The notes: generated by a model not told the origin, from the letters alone. 64,000 nt of DNA from Trypanosoma brucei gambiense DAL972 (GCF_000210295.1 NC_026743.1:372001-436000), one strand, 5' to 3'; shown: positions 42,850 to 53,668, numbered from the stretch's first letter. Program-made: numbers and translations.

Positions 42850-43563
42850 AAGAGATGGCACACACACACAACACCCTCCTTCTTACCTCATTTCGTATCC
42901 ATAAAAGGGTGTGGCCAAGGCGTTGGTTGCTATTGTGCCTTTGGGGGCTGTCGACCTGGGGTGTAAATGGATTGTTGCGTGTTTACGAAGCGTGTTGTTT
43001 GACACGGGTCAAGAAGAGGGCATTGTCACTTCATACGCTCAATAGAGAAAACGAGCGCATATGTTCCGACAACGGGGTGTCGGATGTTTTCTTATTTTTT
43101 CATTGGTAAGTTGGGAGTTGGGAGGGGGGGGGGTACCGATGGATACGAATTGGCGCTTTCCCTGCTTTTCGACCAGGACGATACACACTACTGGGGTTGT
43201 ATTTGAGTGACGCGGAAATGAATAATCTGTTGCAACGGACCGCCGCAAGCACATGCCTTGTCTGAATGTAAGTGTGCTCGGTTTGCCCCAGGTATTGCTT
43301 ACGCCCCTCGATTTGGGGGCGCGTTTTCGAGGTTTTCGTTGGACGGCTGCCGGAGGCAAAGCGCTATTGCGTTCCCTTTGTTATTGCCATTCGCTTTCTT
43401 GTGCGCGCTATGCGGCATCAGATCCTGCGACCCGCCTCCCTGGCATACTGCTGATGGGCTGCCCGCAGTGGCACCAAACCCTCTTTTTCCCCGTTACTTG
43501 GTCTACTTTCCTTTTTGCTACTTCACATTTTGGGCCGTCGCGCGAGGGGCGCGGCGGCCTCGT
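42850..43563. other. Gene-poor stretch after the rightward array
   Basis: 714 bp with G-runs (43,122-43,131) and long T/C stretches from 43,360 to 43,545. No supported gene. It may be the termination zone of the first rightward unit if the genes at 44.7-50 kb really run leftward. Confidence 0.4.
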
Positions 43564-44058
43564 ATGAACCGAAGAGTAGATTTCATATGCCAGGGCAAAC
43601 CGCAGCTTCCTTTTCCTTGTGGCTGGAGCTCGTCGAAAGGAACGGAAGGTGAAGTACCCGGTTGCGGTTTCAGACGGCACTACCTTCATGCCTTTCAGCA
43701 TGTGCAAGACGTCGCCGACAGGCGGTCCGCGCTCCGCGACACCATCACAGCGACGGGGAGGGCTCCCAGCGGGCACGGAAGCAGCCACTTTGGCGGGGAC
43801 TCGATGGACGACACAGTTGGCGTACCCAGCCGCAACTTCCTGAAGACTGATCCTTTAAATGGGGTTGCGCACGTGGAAATAAGCGTCGGTAGGATCTTTT
43901 TTGGCTCCAAGTCCGTTGCCGCTTCCCCCGATGGTCAAGCAGGCCCCGCTAACACTGAGGGAAGCGATGGTAGTGAAGCCCAGTTGGCACAACGCCGGGC
44001 CCCAGATCGGCTGTGTCGTCAACAGCGCCCAACACTTCTCCGCCCCTGCACCCTGTAG
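43564..44058 (+). CDS. Doubtful ORF, hypothetical (164 aa)
   Basis: Begins with ATG shortly after a strong pyrimidine tract, which is what a trypanosome gene start looks like. The product is Gly/Ser/Arg/Ala-rich with no recognised domain. Overlapping frames on both strands are also open here because the DNA is GC-rich, so coding status is uncertain. It may be a decayed gene. Confidence 0.3.
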   Translation: MNRRVDFICQGKPQLPFPCGWSSSKGTEGEVPGCGFRRHYLHAFQHVQDVADRRSALRDTITATGRAPSGHGSSHFGGDSMDDTVGVPSRNFLKTDPLNGVAHVEISVGRIFFGSKSVAASPDGQAGPANTEGSDGSEAQLAQRRAPDRLCRQQRPTLLRPCTL

Positions 44059-44739
44059 GGCAAACCTCCACAGCATTTCTCACTAAGAACAAAAACCCGA
44101 GAAAGGGGAGAAGAGGTAGCGCAACACAACAGGGCAGCCCAGGGGGTTGCACCAACCTTTGAAGTTCCCATTAAAAGTCCCCATTCCAGGCCCGAAAGGA
44201 CAGGACCACCCCACGCAATCCCTTTAATCTCCCAACAAGAAGCGGTGACATCACTTTTTTTTAAAAGAAAAAACAATCTTAGAAAATTCAAAGGTAGATT
44301 CTCAATACACCTATAGCACGGGGTGGAAAGGGGCGGAAATCCATACACTACTAAAACGCCCCGAGAGGGTGAGCCATGCAGATGTGTAAATGCAAAATCA
44401 TGCAGGCGGTCACCTCACTCCACCCTTTCCTTCCCGCGTTCCTCGCGAATGTTTTGACACCCTTGGTATCGAGCGGTGTTACCACGATGATCAGATTCGT
44501 ACTTGGGGTCTCACGTGGACAGTCCCCGTACTTTACCCTGCGTCACTAACCTCCCTGTGCCCCTGGCGGCCTCCGGCTTCGACCTGCGCCGTGTTTTTCT
44601 CACTGACGACCAACATTCCAGGGAGCCAACGGCAGAACTGCGTTTTAACTCCATCAGAAGAAACAGCGGCCACGGACACTTCGCTTAAGTTGAGCCAGTG
44701 AAGACGGGTTAAGGTTTGTCGTCCCAGCGCCACAAGCTA
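44059..44739. other. Spacer between plus- and minus-strand ORFs
   Basis: About 680 bp between a weak rightward ORF and a leftward ORF, i.e. a convergent arrangement if both are genes. It has a T/A-rich patch at 44,255-44,275. No gene seen. Confidence 0.4.
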
Positions 44740-45534
44740 CTATGCTCCGGTGTTCTGTTTACCGGATGCGACGGGCGGGAAAGCGTGGCCGGCACGTGTG
44801 TCCTCCAACTCTTCACTTCGACGTGTCTCTGTACATACTGCGTCGGGTTCCACAACGGGGAAAGCATGTGTTGTGTTCAGCTCCTTGGCTTGCTCCTCCT
44901 GCAGGGTGCTGCCAGCGGGCTTTTTCCGAAGTTCCACTGCGGGCAGGGTGCACAAAGGACGTGAACCCTCCTCATCGACCTGTCGAGATCCAACCCGGGC
45001 CCCATCAGATTCATTATCTGGCGAAGCACTCGGAGAGCGCGGGTCCGTCCTGGCTTCACTGAGTTTAGCACTTGCGGTTCGTTTGAATGGCTCCACGGCG
45101 GGAAAGGCTTGTGTGGGTCGCGGGTCACCTGGTGACGGCGCTCGCGGTTCTCCTTCACAGGTGTCGGGTTCTCCGGGAACCGCGCTGGACCCATTCCCCT
45201 TGGTCTTCTGGACTTGCCGCTGTTGAGTGGCAAGGCGCGGGGCATCGGGGACGACTATAGGCAAAGCGCTCGTAAACGGCATTTCTTTTCTACCATCCTT
45301 CAGCTGAGGATCGCTGGAGGGTTTAACGGGCTCCATGACGGGCAAAAGATGGGGGGCATGCGGTTTCTTATAATCAGACGACTGTCCTGCTTCGGCGGCT
45401 GGTGCTTCAATTTCTCTTTGCAGTGGAGCGCCGATGTGGCATACTTCTTGCTGGCGTTCCCCATGATCAGGGATTTCTACGAGAGAACCTTCCGGGCCAG
45501 CGCTTTGTCCTCTTGGAAAATTTTCCGTTTTCAT
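44740..45534 (-). CDS. Pro/Glu-rich repeat protein, hypothetical (264 aa)
   Basis: Low-complexity hydrophilic protein with diverged repeats of about 27-30 residues, each opening with a [F/L]P-x-V-[E/V]-P-like block. Examples are LLPVMEPVKPS, ALPIVVPDAPR, AFPAVEPFKRT, TLPAVELRKKP, AFPVVEPDAVC and AFPPVASGKQN, followed by a charged Arg/Glu/Gln segment. At DNA level the units share a core similar to GACGGGCAAAGG. The start is the first ATG after a T-rich tract and AG on the minus strand near 45,620. It is transcribed against the flanking rightward genes. I do not recognise a family; an intrinsically disordered or surface-repeat protein is possible. Confidence 0.5.
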   Translation of the reverse strand: MKTENFPRGQSAGPEGSLVEIPDHGERQQEVCHIGAPLQREIEAPAAEAGQSSDYKKPHAPHLLPVMEPVKPSSDPQLKDGRKEMPFTSALPIVVPDAPRLATQQRQVQKTKGNGSSAVPGEPDTCEGEPRAPSPGDPRPTQAFPAVEPFKRTASAKLSEARTDPRSPSASPDNESDGARVGSRQVDEEGSRPLCTLPAVELRKKPAGSTLQEEQAKELNTTHAFPVVEPDAVCTETRRSEELEDTRAGHAFPPVASGKQNTGA

Positions 45535-47564
45535 AGCGCCTTTACGTTGACCTACGGATTTCGGTGCCTTCAGCGCTTGAAGCGGAGCAGTCCACTCGTT
45601 TATAGCAAACCTTGCTTTGAAGGCCTTAATCGAGCAAAAGTCGCAAAGTTTAAAAAGTCTACCACCGTTAGTCAAAAGAAAGCATCATCTGAACCACACA
45701 AAGGAATAAGAGCACACCACTACCACAGAGATGCTCTAGTGGAGCACACGAACGCCCCCTTTCCATTCTCAACTGCAGCGAAAGAAAAGGGGAAAATAAA
45801 ACTGTCAGCACATACGTACCTTTTTATTTGTGGTAGATGGAGCGCAGAAATATATATATATATATATAATCAGTAGACCCGCGTTGTTCCCCGTTGCCAT
45901 TTTTCCGCATCCGTATGTGAGACCTTTCTAACAAAACAACGGCATGATAATCTATGAGGCCAGGCCAGTACCGTTGAAAGGGGTCTGCCACTACACCATG
46001 CCTTGCAACTAGGATGCGCGATATCAGCCCCGGTGCCCTTTAAGAAAAGGCGTTCCGGTCTAATGTGAACATGGCGAGCAAATGGATGCATCAGCGCAAT
46101 GGGAGAAGAGTGGTTGATAGGAAAGCTCCACCCCCTCCAACACAAAAAGGTATGCGGCACATGGCTCGTGAAATTACAAAAAAGATCCTCCACATACCTT
46201 AAGGGGGATGCGTCAAGTAGTCGTCCCGAAGGGACGTGCACACAAACATTTTACTTCTAAACATCAGTGCTGAGGAAGCTATCGCATTCAATTACGGTTT
46301 GTAACCGTATTGGCCGATACAAATTACCTGTGGGGACTCACAAAATTATCGGTGAGGTTCTTTGTGCCGGTGTTAAAGCCACGGGGACGACAAGAGCGTA
46401 CCTTCACTAACGGCTCTCTGCTACTGGGCCGTTCCAAGGCTCTGTGTCTTGGCGCGCCTAGATGCGAAGTCACTCACGGCACCAACATCCAGATTTTCTT
46501 TTCTTAAACCCTCGACGGCTCTTGAAGCAGCTGGTACCAAATCTGTTTCTTTCACTCACCGCGCCACCTTCGCGGTCTCAGCCTCATACGCCAACATCCT
46601 TTTTGAACCCTCATTGATTAGGTTTGGGTTTGCCTTAAAAAAATAAGCACCCCACACAGCCACTTACATCAACTTCACCCCATCGCTTTTTTATGTCCTC
46701 GGTATTTTACATTGTGTCATTATAATTTTCATCGTGAATAGAAGTGATACACCGCATGTTATATGCACCGAGTTGCCTCCCAACCAATATACTCACTAAC
46801 TTAACCCCGATAACCACCTTCCCACCCGGTTAGACCCCCCCCCCCACGCTCTTCGCAGGTGCTGCTCTTTTTTTTTTTTTTGCCAATACTAGGCACGCAA
46901 ACAGCGGGTTGCCACTGTCAAGCACCGGGAAATTGTTATTAACTTGAAGAATCTGTCGCCCACGTCACGGACTTGAACTATTAAATCTCTAATCCACGCA
47001 AACGCGGAGAAGCAAACCAACAAAGAACCCCAAGGCCCTCCTTTTCCCCCAGTTGTGGTTTCGAACGTTGAAGAACTTCCATTTCGCTGTTACCTCTGGT
47101 TTACCTCTCCTTTTTTTTCCAACGAGATCACGCGCACGGGTAACCTTACCTTTGGTAATGTTGACAACAAACCCTCATCTTCCACACCGTGTTCATCCTA
47201 CGTAGTGGAAACTCGCTTCTAAAAAAAAAAAAATGTAGTCTCCACAGAAATATAAGAGCTGTTTATTACACTCATCGATGTCGAGGATGCCCCATGCTGA
47301 AGTTGCCCACGCAGTGCAGATGTTAAGTTTGAAAACGTATGCTCGCAACTCCGAATAACAGTGACGACAAACGGTGCCTGCGTCAGGAAGTTTGAACCAT
47401 TCCCCTCACAGTCCACAATCCTCCTCACGTAATAAGATAGGTATAAAGTTTAGCGCCCACAGTTCAATCATAAATCGGCATGGAAATGTGCAATAAGCAC
47501 ATAGAGTCATTCAGAAACAACGGAACATAATCTCAGCATACGGCGGCTTCAGCCAGCCAGCCAT

Positions 47565-47631
<67 letters not shown>

Positions 47632-49569
47632 TTACTGCATCGGTTAGTACACGCCAGGAGTAATATATATCGAGCAAGGATGCGTAAAGATAGCAGACTC
47701 GGAGGTGATGAATATACGGCGCACCGCTTGTGGGGTACGCTTCTGTAAACAAATGAATGCCACCACGTACGCGACGGGCGCAACAGATATGATACACACA
47801 AGTTGAGGGAACTAAAGCCCTTTTGAGGGGATACATATCGTACAGTACCTTGCATGCGTGCGACTCTGTAGAGCCATCGGCTACGACTACTGACGTACCT
47901 GATCGCGTAGACTCATACTATCGACGATTCAAGAAGCAACTCCTCTTTCCATGACTCGTGTAAAAACAAAATAGCCACAACTTTGTCCCTCCACCTGGTG
48001 GAAGGGATGCAGTTCACATACTGCGTACAACCCTAACCCTTTACTGATAGTTAATGCGTAGCAACAACCACTGAGAAAAACACAATAAGGAATTCATCAC
48101 ATCTCACACTGTCACATTCCATTGAATCTGAACCCCTCATTGAGATTACACCCCTCCCCCATTTAGCACCCAACACATATCATCTAGCGCTAATGCGTCT
48201 GCTGTACTTCCAATAACAAGTAAAGCTCCACACATCTAGTGAAGTTGCATAGTGCAAACACCCTCCCATGCTCAGTGTAATCTTTCGTTAGGTCATCGCC
48301 CCTTTTGGTGTGCATACGAATCCTACCTAACTGCACCTTCACATCTTATTTTTCACCCCATCCTACTCAACCGTAGTACACAACGAACATACCCCTTGGT
48401 CATTTACCATATCTATTAATTATAAAAATAATTCAAATAATTGTTGTCACTCTGCGTCCAGCACAGCTCATCCAGTTCGGATATGAAGGTGCAAACGAGT
48501 GGAATCGCGAAACCGCACGTGCTGCCAGAGCAATAGGAATTTCTCCACCCAGAGGCGTCATGAGCGTAAGCCTGGTGTATGATCCTTTCAGAGTGTATTT
48601 TGGAGCCGAGGAATTTATTTGAGCGATATCAATAATCACTTCCCCCAGCCAGCCGGTTCAAATTACATCAACACTCAACTAATATACGTATAAACACGGA
48701 TATCTCACGGATTATTAGTTAAGTATGTCGCAGTTCCATTGCAGTTGGAGCATGAGGAAAATTAAGTGAGTATCCAATAATGGACCAAATCATACACAAC
48801 ATGAGCACCCTACATCCACTCCCTCTGAGCCTAACCTTAGAACCACATAGCAACCCGCCGCACGGGGGGGGCATCAGCAGAGAAAGTCTGCGATGTTCAT
48901 ATATATATATATATATTTCCATTTTCGCCCTCTTTTAGGCGAAACTTTGTAATACAAACATCGTTCAACACGAGGATGACGAAAATGTTATTGAGTTATA
49001 CTCAACAATTTATTGCGGCTCAAACACGGCTTGAGCGAACACATCAGCCGTTAGATTGCGATAGAACCTGCATGCGCTAACTTCTCACCAAGCAGACAAA
49101 GAAAATGCGGAAGCACAACGACAGGTTTACAAGGGGTTGGATATATAATACAAAATATCGGATGATATCACCGCTGCCTTAGACGACCTCTATCCACAGT
49201 CCCGCCCAGTAAACATTAATAACTTTACACACACGCCACATTGTCGACGATACCATTAAAAAGGTAACGGAAACACTACCGAAGGACAACACACTGCGAG
49301 AGATCCCGCCTTTCAAAGGAAAGAATGCAATATATTCTCCCGTCACAGCGTCAACTTGCACAGCGCAATAAAACCTTACACAACAACCGCTTCTAAACTC
49401 ATCTATAATCACTCTTCATTTACATTCGATCATTAGCGCAACACCAGCGATGGCAGTGACAACACAACAAAAAAAATACTCAAATTTAAACATGAACCGT
49501 TCAATATCGGAGGACAAGTTCCAAATTGCAGATACAGATTTTTAAAGTTAAAACATACATAAGTACTAT
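45535..49569. other. 4-kb AT-rich gene desert
   Basis: No credible coding frame on either strand. Contains a TA run at 45,850-45,868, a C-run then T-run at 46,835-46,880, the CA microsatellite at 47.6 kb, a two-unit CCCTAA-like motif at about 48,029-48,041, and a TA run at 48,899-48,917. Candidate promoter/initiation zone for a small leftward unit, by position. Confidence 0.45.
47566..47626 (-). repeat. (CA)30 microsatellite, GT on the minus strand
   Basis: 61 bp of uninterrupted CA on the plus strand, hence GT in the leftward direction. It lies about 2 kb upstream of the minus-strand repeat-protein gene, a geometry mirroring the GT tract upstream of the deacetylase gene. Confidence 0.97.
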
Positions 49570-49956
49570 TCAATGAAGTTTCAAATTATCCAAATCATCA
49601 ATACATTGGAAATGACTACGCAGCGACACGTATTCATTCAAAAACAGCATCCGAAACTCACCTAAAAAAACAAAAAAAGAAAAAATAGGTAGCACCGCCG
49701 CTCCACCTACAAGTAAATCAGCTACTGAAGGTGGGAAAGTCTCTCCAAATGTGAGTTTAACCGCCACTGTGAGGTAATAAAGCAACGCCAGAAAACACAC
49801 TTTATTCACTTTCCCTGATATGTAACAAAAAAGGGCACTAGAAATAATAAACAGCTGAGAACCTCCGAGCAACCTACCAACGAGCCGATTGCTGTGCAAA
49901 GCTAGTGGAATTACGCTTCTCTGCATTTTCCAGCAACGATGTTTCAGACCTAACAT
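49570..49956 (-). CDS. Small three-TM hypothetical protein (128 aa)
   Basis: Starts at an ATG that lies just outside the left arm of the inverted repeat. The predicted 3' splice acceptor (T-rich tract ending in CAG at about 50,017) lies inside that arm. Three hydrophobic segments are visible: LFIISSALFCYISG, VCFLALLYYLTVAV and LLVGGAAVLPIFSFFVFLG, with a polar C terminus. I do not recognise a family. The membrane-protein composition argues for real coding sequence or a recently decayed one, on the strand opposite to the main array. Confidence 0.42.
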   Translation of the reverse strand: MLGLKHRCWKMQRSVIPLALHSNRLVGRLLGGSQLFIISSALFCYISGKVNKVCFLALLYYLTVAVKLTFGETFPPSVADLLVGGAAVLPIFSFFVFLGEFRMLFLNEYVSLRSHFQCIDDLDNLKLH

Positions 49957-50016
49957 ATCCCACTTCGAAGGTACCACCGCACAAAAAACATACCGTATCC
50001 GATGCGGCACAGCCGC

Positions 50017-50035
50017 CTGCACACGAAAAATAGAA
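50017..50035 (-). promoter_or_regulatory. Splice-acceptor-like site inside the left arm
   Basis: Pyrimidine-rich stretch ending in TGCAG on the minus strand. The mirror copy lies at 52,781-52,799 on the plus strand. If used, both arms would be trans-spliced outward, away from the spacer. Confidence 0.35.
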
Positions 50036-50146
50036 GTACAAACAAACTTTTGGTCACCACACGTCTGCTCCTTTGGAAGCAGCAGCGCTCAAGGTACACC
50101 AAGCTACCTCACAACACCCGTTCATACAAGTAGCAGAACGAAATAA

Positions 50147-50533
50147 ATGAGTAGCACCACAGTGCAGGACGTGAAGCAACGCAACTTAACCCACACAACG
50201 AAGTTTTGTCGCGGCAAGCGTCCCATCACGAGAATAATAAAAGAGGAGTCCAATTCACCAGCAACTGGACGGACGCCCCATACCATGCCCAGCTCTTCCT
50301 TCCACCGCCCCACTCGTTGTGGTAACGACCCAAACGATGGAGCCCTTTCCGACGGGGAAGTTCCTGCGGCACAACAGCCACACCCCGTAGAGCTCGCCAA
50401 GCTCCACACACACCAACACAGGGGTCCTGAAACCACGAGATCTAACGGGGAGGGGCACAGCTCCCAACCTTCTTTCCTGAGTGGGAATAAAGCCTTAGTT
50501 AGCCTATCCAAAACAGGCGGTCAATCAGATTAA
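50147..50533 (+). CDS. 128-aa ORF in left repeat arm
   Basis: Hydrophilic ORF with ATG start (MSSTTVQDVKQRN...), rich in Ser, Thr, Pro, His, Gly and Arg, with no domain recognised. An identical copy lies in the right arm on the minus strand at 52,283-52,669. The opposite strand also has an open frame of about the same length that lacks an early ATG. Coding status uncertain; it may be a duplicated gene fragment. Confidence 0.3.
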   Translation: MSSTTVQDVKQRNLTHTTKFCRGKRPITRIIKEESNSPATGRTPHTMPSSSFHRPTRCGNDPNDGALSDGEVPAAQQPHPVELAKLHTHQHRGPETTRSNGEGHSSQPSFLSGNKALVSLSKTGGQSD

Positions 50534-50826
50534 TGTTCGCGTGGGCCCCAAGCAAATCATGCCAAAAAAAACTATACGACCTCCGAATTGTTTACTTCGG
50601 AGCCCCCCCCCCCCACCTCCGTTTTGTTTACCACCAGCTCTGACCAAATTCCTCCTCCCAAACGAGTGGCACCCCCTACTTCGGCACACCTGAGCGGTCC
50701 GCGACTGGTGTATTCCCCAAACCAGGCAAGGCTTCGGGGCCCGCTCAACCACGCGGTAGGGCACAGAGTCGTCGGGAGGGAGAAGTCATTCATGCTCGCC
50801 TTACAGAAGCACGTATTGGTCCTTTT

Positions 50827-51986
50827 AATAACCCCTTATTATTATTTTGGGGGGCATGGCAATACGATGATGTTACTTAACTTCCTGTGTTGGACGCATA
50901 TTGAAGAGTAAAAACGAACGATAAAAGATGGTGCGGTTCGCCACAGGCCTCCTCATTCAAACCAGTATGGGCGTGGAAGACGGTGCCTTTGAGAACTACT
51001 CTGCAGTTGCCATAATGAAGGACGGTTAGCCACCGCAGTGCAAAATAGGGGATTTGGAATACCTGCGAGGGCCCGTCGACTCAACATTGAAATACTATCC
51101 TTTCCCCCTCTAGGTGACGAAAAGTCAAAAAAAAAAATGTACTTATTCCACCGGGCCGTCATTGTCCACGAACGTGTTGGGGGCACTCGACGGCGAAATT
51201 ATCGTGCTGGACTGAAGTTCTTTTGAGAACTGAGGTAATGCGATCGAACCGGAGCGAACAGCTACAAAGCACTTCTCAATAGTAGGTTGCCGCGAAAAGG
51301 GCTTAGTTCGGACGATGTTGCAATTCGTGCGGGTCCGGTTCCTCTTGGGCATCTTCTGTTTATCACGCGGGAGTGAACTAGCAGAGGGACACGTGTGGTC
51401 CTTCTCTTGCATGAGGGTCCTAACTTCGGTTGTGACTCCGTATAGGAATTTGATTTGTATTGAAACCAAGTGGTTTTCAGCAAGAAGGATGCCCGGTGCA
51501 TGTTTTCAAACAGAAGAAATCAAGGGGGCAGAGGGAGGCTCCTACACGAAGAAAAACGAAGCGTGTGTGCGATGAGGGAATGGCTCGAAAGGCTTTAATT
51601 GTAGACTATTTCTGGCGGTTATCTTAACGTTCCTGTGTGTGTGTGTGTGGCATCTAAAGGCAGTGGTGTGTACGAGTTCCACCGCCAGAAACAAACGGTA
51701 GTAACTACCTTCCCGTCCCTTCGGTTCATTTTCACTTAAATGCTCTGCTGATGGTGACTGCAGTCGACGCTCAACTCGGCCGTCGGAAAGCACACCGCAT
51801 AGCCTCCAAAAGGCAGTGCTTTAACACCGGCACAACGTCAGATCGCGTCAACAGTGGTTAGGGTGGCGGTCTCACACAGACGGTTAAAAAAAAAAAACGG
51901 CAGCTCTTTTCCCACGCTGCGAATCACCTCCTCCAGGTTCTGGCGTTCCAAACTCCACAGCTGCCTCATCTCATAAATAGGTGAAC
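50827..51986. other. Spacer (loop) of the inverted repeat
   Basis: 1,160 bp of unique DNA between the arms. It has open frames of 60-100 codons on both strands (for example minus strand 51,143-51,412, ATG-initiated, 89 aa, Ser/Arg-rich) but none has a recognised domain. A short TG run lies at about 51,635-51,648 and an A-run at 51,886-51,897. Confidence 0.5.
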
Positions 51987-52843
51987 AAAAGGACCAATAC
52001 GTGCTTCTGTAAGGCGAGCATGAATGACTTCTCCCTCCCGACGACTCTGTGCCCTACCGCGTGGTTGAGCGGGCCCCGAAGCCTTGCCTGGTTTGGGGAA
52101 TACACCAGTCGCGGACCGCTCAGGTGTGCCGAAGTAGGGGGTGCCACTCGTTTGGGAGGAGGAATTTGGTCAGAGCTGGTGGTAAACAAAACGGAGGTGG
52201 GGGGGGGGGGGGGCTCCGAAGTAAACAATTCGGAGGTCGTATAGTTTTTTTTGGCATGATTTGCTTGGGGCCCACGCGAACATTAATCTGATTGACCGCC
52301 TGTTTTGGATAGGCTAACTAAGGCTTTATTCCCACTCAGGAAAGAAGGTTGGGAGCTGTGCCCCTCCCCGTTAGATCTCGTGGTTTCAGGACCCCTGTGT
52401 TGGTGTGTGTGGAGCTTGGCGAGCTCTACGGGGTGTGGCTGTTGTGCCGCAGGAACTTCCCCGTCGGAAAGGGCTCCATCGTTTGGGTCGTTACCACAAC
52501 GAGTGGGGCGGTGGAAGGAAGAGCTGGGCATGGTATGGGGCGTCCGTCCAGTTGCTGGTGAATTGGACTCCTCTTTTATTATTCTCGTGATGGGACGCTT
52601 GCCGCGACAAAACTTCGTTGTGTGGGTTAAGTTGCGTTGCTTCACGTCCTGCACTGTGGTGCTACTCATTTATTTCGTTCTGCTACTTGTATGAACGGGT
52701 GTTGTGAGGTAGCTTGGTGTACCTTGAGCGCTGCTGCTTCCAAAGGAGCAGACGTGTGGTGACCAAAAGTTTGTTTGTACTTCTATTTTTCGTGTGCAGG
52801 CGGCTGTGCCGCATCGGATACGGTATGTTTTTTGTGCGGTGGT
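51987..52843 (-). repeat. Right arm of large inverted repeat (857 bp)
   Basis: Reverse-complement copy of 49,973-50,826, with a 15-base G-run where the left arm has 12 C. The boundary on the outer side is sharp: DNA diverges immediately beyond 52,843 and before 49,973, as it does on the inner side beyond the shared CCTTTT. Confidence 0.95.
52283..52669 (-). CDS. 128-aa ORF in right repeat arm
   Basis: Identical copy of the 128-aa ORF of the left arm, in opposite orientation, so the two copies point toward each other across the spacer. Coding status uncertain. Confidence 0.3.
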   Translation of the reverse strand: MSSTTVQDVKQRNLTHTTKFCRGKRPITRIIKEESNSPATGRTPHTMPSSSFHRPTRCGNDPNDGALSDGEVPAAQQPHPVELAKLHTHQHRGPETTRSNGEGHSSQPSFLSGNKALVSLSKTGGQSD

Positions 52844-53668
52844 GAGTGGTCGTGCCAGGGTGTTGCTGGGAGCAATGTTGCATGTCTTGCGGTGGTGTTC
52901 GCCTGGGCTGATGTTGTCATACTCCTTTATTTTGTTATGACATGTAACGCTTGTTGTGATGTTGGCATTTATTTTTGTAAGTGGCTGGTGTGTGAAAGGC
53001 GCCACTTTCAATAAGCCCCCCCTTTCTGATGTGTTACATTCCCTTGTTTGTATTTCTGCCGACCGGTTATAACATTGGTATGCAGGGTTACACACAGGTT
53101 GTTTCTTTGGCTTGGTGAATGTATGTTGATGTCGAAAAACCGATGTTTACAAGAGTGGTAACCCTTTTTTCCCGGTGGCCTAGACGACACTAGCTCACTG
53201 TAGTATATATATGCGTGTGTGCGCATGTGTGGTGATATTGAAACTCTTCTTGATGTTATCAAGTGCGTAGGTGTGGGACGCATGGACACTCGCACACATC
53301 CTTTTCAGCCTGTATTTACTCAAACTAAAATGTTTTTTAGTAGAATTATATTTTTAATGTTGTGGTGCTAAGGAAAAAAAAAAAAGGATGTACTGGTGTT
53401 GTCTGCAGGTGCTGCTAAACGCATGATCGGGACAGTTGTTACTTTGCTGATTTTCTTGCTGTGCTGTATGGGCACTTGCTTGGTGTAGGCAGGTGTGCAG
53501 GCCATGGATGCTGTTGTCTTATGTTCTATATTTCTCTCCTAAGTCAGTTTTTTGTCCAGTACTTTGTTACATTAGGGAAGGGGCTAGTGGATTTGCGCGC
53601 AAACTTTATTTTCCCTTCATTTTCTTGAAGAGATCAATAAACGGTGTAACACACAGTAGTGGCTTGAA
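52844..53668. other. Spacer before the second rightward array
   Basis: 825 bp, GT/T-rich on the plus strand with frequent TGTG and a C-run at 53,017; an A-run lies at 53,371-53,383 and a T/C-rich stretch at 53,600-53,630 precedes the methyltransferase gene. Together with the GT bias this may be an initiation zone for the second rightward unit. No gene. Confidence 0.45.

Larger units (their letters stand above)
49973..50826 (+). repeat. Left arm of large inverted repeat (854 bp)
   Basis: Reverse complement of 51,987-52,843. Paired coordinates sum to 102,816 on the outer part and 102,813 on the inner part. The difference comes from a homopolymer of 12 C here versus 15 G in the other arm. I saw no other difference in the segments compared. 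Both arms contain the same 128-codon open frame. Confidence 0.95.

Noticed and set aside
47511..47855. Open frames of 95-114 codons with Val-Cys repeats
   Set aside because: Artefact of the CA/GT microsatellite at 47.6 kb.
48640..48670. GGTTCAAAT motif resembling a tRNA B box
   Set aside because: No matching acceptor or anticodon stems could be drawn around it. A similar motif at 51,240-51,252 on the minus strand also fails. I found no tRNA gene in the window.
50122..50511. 129-codon frame on the opposite strand of the repeat-arm ORF (mirror copy at 52,305-52,694)
   Set aside because: Begins with TTG and has no early ATG; the 128-codon frame on the other strand has a proper ATG and is the better candidate, though still doubtful.
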